NCBI RefSeq assembly: GCF_014268885.2
Contig: NZ_CP077095.1
Location: 2,485,501-2,549,500 of the forward strand
DNA: 64,000 nt
Direction of reading: 5' to 3'
Source: Pseudomonas xantholysinigenes
Lineage (GTDB): Bacteria; Pseudomonadota; Gammaproteobacteria; Pseudomonadales; Pseudomonadaceae
Shown here: positions 8,894 through 14,830 of the stretch, one piece after another
Layout of the letters: each line of letters begins with the position of its first letter
Numbering within the stretch: position 1 is the first letter of the stretch
Position numbers and translations under genes: made by a program
Notes under the pieces: generated by a model
The model's input: the letters and a program-made list of their open reading frames with translations, nothing else
What the model was told of the DNA's origin: nothing
The model's database searches: none

Positions 8894-9493
8894 ATGAGCA
8901 AGACCGTCGAGTTCTTCCTGGACCTGGGCAGCCCGGCCACCTACCTGGCCTGGACCCAACTACCTGGCCTCTGTGCTCGCCATGGCGCACAGTTGGTGTA
9001 CAAGCCGATTCTGCTGGGCGGCGTGTTCCAGGCCACCGGCAATGTTTCGCCGATCACGGTACCGGCCAAGGGGCGCTACGTGTTCATCGACCTCGCGCGC
9101 TACGCCGATCGCTATGGCGTGCCATTGACCTTGCCTACGGGGTTTCCGGTCAACACCCTGACCCTGATGCGCGGGTTGACCGGTGTCCAGTTGTTTGCCG
9201 AAGAGCATTTCGAGGCGCTGTTGAAGGTGTTGTTCGAAGGGCTGTTCGTGCACGGACGCAACCTGGCGGATCCTGCGGTCCTGGATCAAACCCTGGCTGG
9301 CGCTGGTTTCGAGGCCGAGATGTTCCACGAGCTGGCCGCTCGGCCCGAGGTCAAGGATGCCTTGCGCAAAGCCACCGAGGAGGCGGTCGAGCGCGGCTTG
9401 TTCGGAGCGCCGACGTTCTTTGTCGGCAAGCAGATGTTCTTCGGCCAAGACCGGCTGGACTTCGTCGAGCAGGCCTTGGCCCGGCAGGCTTGA
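8894..9493 (+). CDS. DsbA-fold 2-hydroxychromene-2-carboxylate isomerase family protein
   Basis: 199 residues with AAGGA eight bases upstream. The start VEFFLDLGSPATYLAW replaces the DsbA CxxC with a Ser-Pro pair (GSPATY), as in kappa-class GST/HCCA isomerases. The segment GAPTFFVGKQMFFGQDRLDFVEQAL is the typical cis-Pro and C-terminal signature. Members use glutathione for isomerisation in aromatic degradation. No pathway genes are nearby, so the substrate is unknown. With the SDR it forms a two-gene unit under the TetR operator. Confidence 0.85.
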   Translation: MSKTVEFFLDLGSPATYLAWTQLPGLCARHGAQLVYKPILLGGVFQATGNVSPITVPAKGRYVFIDLARYADRYGVPLTLPTGFPVNTLTLMRGLTGVQLFAEEHFEALLKVLFEGLFVHGRNLADPAVLDQTLAGAGFEAEMFHELAARPEVKDALRKATEEAVERGLFGAPTFFVGKQMFFGQDRLDFVEQALARQA

Positions 9494-9511
9494 TGTCTGG
9501 GCCATACCACC

Positions 9512-9634
9512 CCCTGTAGGAGCGGCCTTGTGTCGCGATTGGGCCGCGAAGCGGCCCCGGCGATCTTTGCGTCAACGCTGAAAACCTGGGGCTGCTTCGC
9601 GACCCAATCGCGGCACAAGGCCGCTCCTACAGGG
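9512..9634. repeat. REP pair (BIME-like inverted repeat), copy 1
   Basis: Two outward copies of a REP-type sequence (CCCTGTAGGAGCGGCCTTGTG and its inverse CACAAGGCCGCTCCTACAGGG) flank a shared centre. It fills the gap between two convergent genes and ends one base before the stop codon of the minus-strand gene. Related copies lie at 35528-35643 and 43962-44078. Confidence 0.85.
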
Positions 9635-9922
9635 TCAAACCAGCAGTCGTTCTATTTGACCGCGTTCCCAGAGGCTCAGGTGATCCACCGGATTGGTGCC
9701 GTAGCGGTGCCAGTCATCCAGCGTGCCTCGGCGCCCATGGGGGCACTGGCATTGGCTGCAATGGGCCAGGCCTTCGTTGTCACACACCAGGGTCAGCCGC
9801 CAGCCGTCGACTAGCACCTCAACCTGCCCGCCGGCCTGGCGGGCGACCGTCACCAGCGAACGGACGCCAAGCGCGGCGTCGCGCAGGCACTGGTAAGCCT
9901 CGCGGCTGGTGACGGTGGGCAT
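9635..9922 (-). CDS. Small Cys-rich conserved protein of unknown function
   Basis: 95 residues from the ATG at 9922, seven bases after the regulator stop. The centre has CDNEGLAHCSQCQCPHGR, four cysteines and two histidines within 20 residues, suggesting metal binding; TLDDWHRYGTNPVDHLS follows. It resembles a short Pseudomonas family known only as a DUF, with no function I can name. No signal peptide is seen, so it is probably cytoplasmic. The stop abuts a REP element. Confidence 0.7.
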   Translation of the reverse strand: MPTVTSREAYQCLRDAALGVRSLVTVARQAGGQVEVLVDGWRLTLVCDNEGLAHCSQCQCPHGRRGTLDDWHRYGTNPVDHLSLWERGQIERLLV

Positions 9923-9929
9923 GTGCAGG

Positions 9930-10475
9930 TCAGAAATTCGCCGGGGTGTTGGCGCTGATGATCTCGGCCTCGTCCGGGCCGATGTTCTTGAAGGTGTGGG
10001 GCAGGGTGGTAGGGATGTAGTAACCGTCGCCAGCATTGAGCACGCTAACCTGGCCATCGACCCACAACTCCATGGTGCCGCGGGTGACCAGGCCGCATTC
10101 CTCGCCCTCGGCGTGCACGATCGGCTCGCCGGAGTCGGCGCCGGGAGCATACAGCTCGCGCAGCATGCGCATCTGCCGGCCTTCGACGCTGGCGCCGACC
10201 AGCAGCATGCGCAGGCCGTTGCGGCCCAGGTCTGGCTGTTCGCCGCCACGGAACACGTAGCGCTCTTCGCGCACCGGTTCGTCGAAGCTGAAGAATTCCG
10301 CCAGGGACATGGGGATCCCTTCGAGCAACTTCTTCAGGGAACTGACCGAAGGGCTGACCCGGTTCTGCTCGATCTGCGAGATGGTCGAGTTGGTCAGGCC
10401 GCTGCGGCGGGCCAGTTCCCGTTGGGAGAGGTTGTTGCGTTCACGCACCAGTTTGAGTCGTGTCCCCGTGTCCAT
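9930..10475 (-). CDS. XRE-cupin transcriptional regulator (PuuR-like)
   Basis: 181 residues. The start at 10475 gives MDTGTRLKLVRERNNLSQRE, the normal N-terminus of this family, and was preferred over an upstream extension. Residues 7-60 form the HTH (LSQRELARRSGLTNSTISQIE). The C-terminal cupin carries the barrel residues HAEGEECGLVTRGTMEL and LPHTFKN. PuuR-type regulators repress polyamine (putrescine) catabolism, but such proteins also control amino-acid and osmolyte genes, and no polyamine genes are adjacent here. It sits between the MFS gene and the small Cys-rich gene, all on one strand, so they may be co-transcribed. Confidence 0.88.
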   Translation of the reverse strand: MDTGTRLKLVRERNNLSQRELARRSGLTNSTISQIEQNRVSPSVSSLKKLLEGIPMSLAEFFSFDEPVREERYVFRGGEQPDLGRNGLRMLLVGASVEGRQMRMLRELYAPGADSGEPIVHAEGEECGLVTRGTMELWVDGQVSVLNAGDGYYIPTTLPHTFKNIGPDEAEIISANTPANF

Positions 10476-10554
10476 AGCCGCCTTGTTTGCAGAGGTGTCA
10501 AAAATAATGGGCGACGCATTAAAACACACTCTGCCGTCTTGCGCGCTGTGCGCA

Positions 10555-11760
10555 TCAGTGGCGCTGGTCGGGCGTTTTCGGCCACAGGCCGACCACCAGC
10601 AACAGCAGGCCTACGGCCAGGAACGGCAGGCGTGGATCGAGGGCATAGACCAGGGTCCCGGCCAGTGGTCCGACCACCGCACCCATGCCTTGGGCGGCGC
10701 CGATCGAGCCTGCCGTGGCACCTTGTTCGCCGGCCTCCATGGCATTGGCCGCCAGGGCGGAAAACGCCGGGAAGACGAAGCCCATGCCGAACGCGGCGAC
10801 GAAGAATGCACTCCACAGCCAAGGCGCGTGCGTAGCCAGCGCGGCAGCGGCAAACCCCAGCCCAGAGACGCAGGCACCGATGCGAATCATCTTCGCCGGC
10901 GGCCAGTCGAGCTTGCGCAGGAACACCTGGGCCAGCATCAGCGCCACACCCACGCAGGTCAGGGCGATGCCCGCGGCCTGGGCGGCGTCCCCGGCTTCCA
11001 GGCGCAAGCGGTCGAGGGCGAAGAACCCGACGGCGATCTGCGACACAGTGATGCTCAGCATGGCGCTGAAAGCCACCAGCAGTGGGCGACGCAGGCGCGG
11101 GTCGGACAGCCGTACCGGATTGGGCGCGTGGACTTGCGCCAGTGGCTGGGGCTTGAGCTTGAACAGCAAGACCAGGAACGCCGAGGCTGGCAGCAGTGAC
11201 ATGGCATAGAACGGCAGGCTCAGGCTATAGCGCGACAGCAGCGCGGCCAGGGCTGGGCCCACCACCAGGCCAACGGCATTGGCCGCGCCCAGCGATGCCA
11301 TTGCCCGGGCGCGGCGCTGCGGCTCAACATGGTCGGCAATCAGTGCGTTGCCGCCTACCGGGAGCGCGGCATAGAACGCGCCGATCATGCCGCGGGCCAG
11401 CATCAGCCCGAAGAACGCCAGGGTCGCGCCCGGCAGCCAGCGCAAGGCGCCATCGATGAACAGGCACAGCACCCAGTAGGCCAGGGTAAAACCGCCGCTG
11501 CCTAGCAGCAGCACCCGGCGCCGGCCATAGCGGTCGGCCAGGCGCCCCCACGGACGGGCCAGGATCACCCAGACCACGCCAGCCACGGTCACCGCCGCGC
11601 CAGCCTGCCAAGTGGCCATGCCCAACAATCGGGCGATCGGGCCGATCAGGGCGACGAACGCCATCATCGACATGGTGCAGGCCATGTTGACCAGCATCAG
11701 CGGACGCAGGTCCAGGGTGCTGGCGGGGGTGAATGCGGCAGGGTCCTTTGCAACGTTCAT
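10555..11760 (-). CDS. MFS drug/metabolite exporter
   Basis: 401 residues with 12 predicted helices. Motif A is in the 2-3 loop (GRLADRYGRRRVLLLG). The second half begins near RRPLLVAFSAMLSITVSQ. It resembles the TetA/Bcr-like DHA1 branch of proton antiporters; substrate not predictable. I chose the ATG at 11760 (MNVAKDPAAF) over one eight codons upstream. An AT-rich palindrome lies 42 bases upstream of this start, suggesting tight regulation. Confidence 0.85.
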   Translation of the reverse strand: MNVAKDPAAFTPASTLDLRPLMLVNMACTMSMMAFVALIGPIARLLGMATWQAGAAVTVAGVVWVILARPWGRLADRYGRRRVLLLGSGGFTLAYWVLCLFIDGALRWLPGATLAFFGLMLARGMIGAFYAALPVGGNALIADHVEPQRRARAMASLGAANAVGLVVGPALAALLSRYSLSLPFYAMSLLPASAFLVLLFKLKPQPLAQVHAPNPVRLSDPRLRRPLLVAFSAMLSITVSQIAVGFFALDRLRLEAGDAAQAAGIALTCVGVALMLAQVFLRKLDWPPAKMIRIGACVSGLGFAAAALATHAPWLWSAFFVAAFGMGFVFPAFSALAANAMEAGEQGATAGSIGAAQGMGAVVGPLAGTLVYALDPRLPFLAVGLLLLVVGLWPKTPDQRH

Positions 11761-11801
11761 GGGGTATCCGGATCGGTTCGACAAGATGAGTGTCGATGTT
11801 A

Positions 11802-11816
11802 GTAATAATTATTTAC
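11802..11816. promoter_or_regulatory. AT-rich palindrome upstream of the MFS gene
   Basis: GTAATAATTATTTAC contains a perfect 10-bp palindrome, AATAATTATT (11804-11813), in an otherwise GC-rich region, 42 bases before the MFS start. It looks like an operator or a strong -10 region. It does not align well with the Fur consensus. Confidence 0.45.
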
Positions 11817-11836
11817 AGTTGTCGACCCTGCGCTGT

Positions 11837-12370
11837 TCATTCACCACGGCGCAGCGGGCCTGGCCACATGCTACGCAACACGCAGTCGCGGCGCACCAGG
11901 GCATGCAGCAAAGCGGCCCCCAAATGTGCCAGCACGCAGGCGAACAGCAGATAGCCCGCCCAGCCATGAGCCTGGCGCAGCAAGGCATACAGCTGCAGAT
12001 CATGGGGCGCTATGGCCGGCAGTTGCAGAGGCCGTGGATAGCCACCAGCCGAGAGCATGGCCCAGCCAAGCAGCGGCATGGCCAGCATCAGGGCGTACAG
12101 CAGCAGATGCGAAACCCCGGCAGCCAAGCGCTGCACGGTAGGCAGGTCGTGCGGCAGCGGCGGGTGCGGCAGGCCCAGGCGCACGGCGATGCGCAGGATC
12201 ACCAGCACCAGCAGGGCCAGGCCGGTGGCCTTGTGCAACTCGACCAGCAGTGGATGGCGCGGCGACAGGTCGCTGACCATGTCCACGCCGATGAACAGCA
12301 TGGCCAGGATCAGCAGCGCCATCAGCCAGTGCAGCAGGCGGGCCAGTGGGTGGAAGGCGGTGACGCTCAT
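11837..12370 (-). CDS. Cytochrome b561 (YodB/CybB type)
   Basis: 177 residues with four membrane helices. Candidate haem-ligating histidines lie in the helix segments RLLHWLMALLILA (TM1), ELHKATGLALLVL (TM2) and RQAHGWAGYLLFACVLAHLGAALLH (TM3-4). It passes electrons between quinol and periplasmic partners. Its start overlaps the stop of the catalase-like gene by four bases (ATGA), so it probably supplies electrons to that exported peroxidase. The pair is transcribed from the ECF-type promoter at 13426-13452. Confidence 0.9.
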   Translation of the reverse strand: MSVTAFHPLARLLHWLMALLILAMLFIGVDMVSDLSPRHPLLVELHKATGLALLVLVILRIAVRLGLPHPPLPHDLPTVQRLAAGVSHLLLYALMLAMPLLGWAMLSAGGYPRPLQLPAIAPHDLQLYALLRQAHGWAGYLLFACVLAHLGAALLHALVRRDCVLRSMWPGPLRRGE

Positions 12371-13392
12371 GGCTGGGCTCCTTCGCTCAGTGCTTCGTGG
12401 CTGCGGCGGTTGAATGACACTGAATAGGCGGCCGAGCGGGCGGCAAGGATCGGGTCGGCGGACGGTTCGATGCCATGGGGCAGGATCAGTGGGTCGAAAT
12501 TGAGGTCGCGGCAGGCGCCTTGCTCGGGGGCGTCGACCTTTTCCAGCACCAGGGTGCCGGCGTCGATGGCACGGCGTTCGGCGGGCCAGGGGCGGGCCGG
12601 GTCGTCCACCGGGTCGCCGGGCGCGGCCAAGGTCAGGCGCAAGGTCCAGCGCAATGGCCCCTGGGCCAGGCGCTGTTGCAGGTCGTGCTGGAGAAACTGC
12701 TTGTCATCGACTTGCGCGGGCAGGGCGGCGAATGGCGTCTGTGGCTCCAGGGCCCAGCGCACCGGTTGCGCCTGGCCATTGGCGGCGATCAGGCGAAAGG
12801 CGTTGATGCTGTAGTAGGCCGTGCTGGCAAAACTGTCGCTGGGCTTGTAGCTGGCGGCCCATTGGCGAAACGCCGCGCTTTCCGGGTGGCTGGCGAAGAA
12901 CGCTTGCAGCTTCGCCGGGTCCGGCTTGCCGGTGGCCGGGTCGGGCGCGCCGGCCAGGACCTGCGCGTAGAACCCTTCAGGGTCGCTGACCGCCAGTACC
13001 GGCGGGTTGTTCATGCCGGTACGCCAGACTTGGCCGTCGTCGCTGGTCAGCTGCAGCGCCAGGCTGCGCACGGGGATCGCGGTGTCCGGCGCGAACGGAT
13101 TGGCGCCGCCGATGGCGAAACGGCCGATCACCGGCACCCGCGCCTGGCTGAAGACCCGCGCGCTGGACAGCGCCGCGGCCTGGCCACTGCTCTGGAAGTA
13201 GCCGCTCACGCACAGGCCTTTGGCGTGGTTCTTGCGATACCCCGCGTAGTGCCCGGCCTGGGCCTCGAAGGTGTCGATGATGCGCTGCGGCGTCAGCCTG
13301 GACGCGCCGATCCAGCCGGCGGTGTAGGCGAAGGCCGTGCCCAGTGCCGCGAGGGTGGCGCCGATGGCGGCCAGGCGCAAAGGGGTGTTCAT
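12367..13392 (-). CDS. srpA: Exported catalase-like peroxidase SrpA
   Basis: 341 residues, much shorter than true catalases (about 480), as for the catalase-related peroxidase family. The N-terminal hydrophobic segment (LAAIGATLAALGTAFAYTAGWI) is a signal or anchor. The distal His is in KNHAKGLCVSGYF, the Asn-bearing strand is GMNNPPVLAVSD, and the proximal Tyr haem ligand lies in the C-terminal RSAAYSVSFNRR. The family reduces peroxides with an external electron donor; the coupled cytochrome b561 is the obvious candidate. It is the first gene after a sigma-type promoter identical in layout to that of the divergent sigma gene, so it should be induced with that regulon. Confidence 0.9.
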   Translation of the reverse strand: MNTPLRLAAIGATLAALGTAFAYTAGWIGASRLTPQRIIDTFEAQAGHYAGYRKNHAKGLCVSGYFQSSGQAAALSSARVFSQARVPVIGRFAIGGANPFAPDTAIPVRSLALQLTSDDGQVWRTGMNNPPVLAVSDPEGFYAQVLAGAPDPATGKPDPAKLQAFFASHPESAAFRQWAASYKPSDSFASTAYYSINAFRLIAANGQAQPVRWALEPQTPFAALPAQVDDKQFLQHDLQQRLAQGPLRWTLRLTLAAPGDPVDDPARPWPAERRAIDAGTLVLEKVDAPEQGACRDLNFDPLILPHGIEPSADPILAARSAAYSVSFNRRSHEALSEGAQP

Positions 13393-13425
13393 GGGGCGGT
13401 CCCTGTTGTTGGAGTGAGCCGGTAC

Positions 13426-13452
13426 GACGAACAGGGAGGTGATTTATTCCCC
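13426..13452 (-). promoter_or_regulatory. ECF-sigma promoter for srpA-cytochrome b561
   Basis: On the minus strand GGGGAATAAA (13452-13443) is followed after exactly 13 bases by CGTC (13429-13426), the usual -35/-10 layout of an ECF sigma factor. The start codon of srpA is 34 bases downstream of the CGTC element. Confidence 0.75.
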
Positions 13453-13479
13453 CAGCTTAGGCGCCGGGAGTGGGATGAC

Positions 13480-13506
13480 GGGGAATAAACTTCGTGCCGG
13501 CGCGTC
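13480..13506 (+). promoter_or_regulatory. ECF-sigma autoregulatory promoter for prtI-prtR
   Basis: GGGGAATAAA (13480-13489) and CGTC (13503-13506) with a 13-base spacer, identical in sequence and spacing to the promoter on the other strand. It lies 43 bases before the sigma start. Confidence 0.78.
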
Positions 13507-13548
13507 TGCCCTTTACACTGACAACCCACAGGGGCCCGGAACCCGACC

Positions 13549-14070
13549 ATGCACGATTTGGATGAGCAACAATGGCGTGAGTTGTTGCAGCGGCTACGGC
13601 GTTTCGCCCTGTGGCTGACCCGCGAGTCCGGCAGCGCCGACGACCTGGTCCAGGCCACGGTGGAACGCGCCCTTGCTCGGCGCGGCCAACAACGCGAGCA
13701 CGAGGGCTTGCGCCCTTGGCTTTTCACCATCCTGTACCGCTTGTTTCTCGACGCCAAGCGTCGCGAACGCCTGCATGCGCGCTGGCTGTCCTGGTTTGGC
13801 CAGGGGCAGGCCGAGCAACAGGCGACGGGCGACGAAACCGAGCGCATCGTGCTGGCCCAGGCCGACCTGCAGGCCTTCGCCCGCCTGCCCGCCGAGCAGC
13901 GGGCCCTGTTGTTGCTGGTCAGCGTCGAGGGCCTGAGCTACAAGGAAGCCGCCGCTACCCTCGGCATTCCCATCGGCACGGTGATGTCGCGGCTGTCGCG
14001 TGCCCGGGCCGCGCTGCGTCAACTGACCGAGGGCAACCCCGTGCCCCCGGCCTTGCGGAGACTCAAATGA
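13549..14070 (+). CDS. prtI: ECF sigma factor, PrtI-like
   Basis: 173 residues with the two-domain ECF layout. Sigma2 is at residues 10-75 (GSADDLVQATVERALARRGQ, then LRPWLFTILYRLFLDAKRR). Sigma4 is at 100-160 (LPAEQRALLLLVSVEGLSYKEAAATL, then IPIGTVMSRLSRARAALRQL). It directs RNA polymerase to GGAATAA/CGTC promoters, one of which precedes its own gene. The next gene, its membrane anti-sigma, overlaps by four bases (ATGA). The pair resembles PrtI/PrtR of P. fluorescens and P. putida, studied for temperature-dependent protease control. The inducing signal is not known from the sequence, but the peroxidase target suggests oxidative stress. Confidence 0.88.
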   Translation: MHDLDEQQWRELLQRLRRFALWLTRESGSADDLVQATVERALARRGQQREHEGLRPWLFTILYRLFLDAKRRERLHARWLSWFGQGQAEQQATGDETERIVLAQADLQAFARLPAEQRALLLLVSVEGLSYKEAAATLGIPIGTVMSRLSRARAALRQLTEGNPVPPALRRLK

Positions 14071-14819
14071 CCCGTCTGATCCCTACCGAGCATGAGCTGC
14101 ACGCCTATGTCGACGAGCGCCTGGAGCCCGCGCGCCGGGCCGAGGTAGACGCCTGGCTGGCCGCCAACCCGCAGGAGGCGGCGCGCGTCGAGGCCTGGCG
14201 CGACGACGCCCGCCGCCTGCGCGCAGCCCTGGCGGACTTTGCCGAGCGGCCAGTCGAACCGGCGCTGGAGTTGGCTGCATTGCGTCGGCGCTTGCGTCAA
14301 CGACGGCAGCGCCGCCTGGCTACGGCGGCGCTGCTGATGCTGGCCGTGGGCTTGGGTGGCCTGGGCGGCTGGCAGGCACGGGAAGCCACGCTGTTTGCCG
14401 GCATGTTGCCCATGGCCGATGCCGTGCAGGCTCACCGGATGTTCGCCGACGCCAGCGCGCTGGATATCCGGGCCAGCGATCCAGCGCGCTTGCAGGCGTG
14501 GTTGGGCCGGCACTTCAATCGGGTTGGCCGATTGCCGGACCTGGCAGGCTATGGCTATCAGCCGGTGGGCGCGCGCTTGTTGAGCAACGAGGCCGGCCCT
14601 GCGGCCTTGCTGGTGTTCGAAGATCACCAGGGTCAGCGCATCAGCCTGTTCCTGCGCTCGCCCGGCGAGCACTTCGAGCGCATGCCCACCGGGCAACGTA
14701 CTGACGGCCAGCTCGCGGCCCGTTACTGGTCACATGGTGACTACAACTTTGCCTTGGTCAGCGCCGCGAACGACACGCGTGTGGAGCCGTTGCGACAGGC
14801 GCTGGGCGTCAGTTTGTAG
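14067..14819 (+). CDS. prtR: Transmembrane anti-sigma factor, PrtR-like
   Basis: 250 residues with GGAG seven bases before the ATG. The cytoplasmic N-terminus HELHAYVDERLEPARRAEVD is the helical anti-sigma domain but lacks the Cys pair of zinc-binding (ZAS) types. One membrane helix (residues about 89-109, LATAALLMLAVGLGGLGGWQ) leads to a periplasmic domain that ends FALVSAANDTRVEPLRQALG. It should hold PrtI inactive until an envelope signal releases it. It is translationally coupled to prtI. Confidence 0.85.
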   Translation: MTRLIPTEHELHAYVDERLEPARRAEVDAWLAANPQEAARVEAWRDDARRLRAALADFAERPVEPALELAALRRRLRQRRQRRLATAALLMLAVGLGGLGGWQAREATLFAGMLPMADAVQAHRMFADASALDIRASDPARLQAWLGRHFNRVGRLPDLAGYGYQPVGARLLSNEAGPAALLVFEDHQGQRISLFLRSPGEHFERMPTGQRTDGQLAARYWSHGDYNFALVSAANDTRVEPLRQALGVSL

Positions 14820-14830
14820 AGGGGCTGGGC

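Noticed and set aside
11795-11820. Fur box before the MFS gene
   Set aside because: AT-rich and palindromic, but few matches to the GATAATGATAATCATTATC consensus; kept only as an unnamed palindrome.
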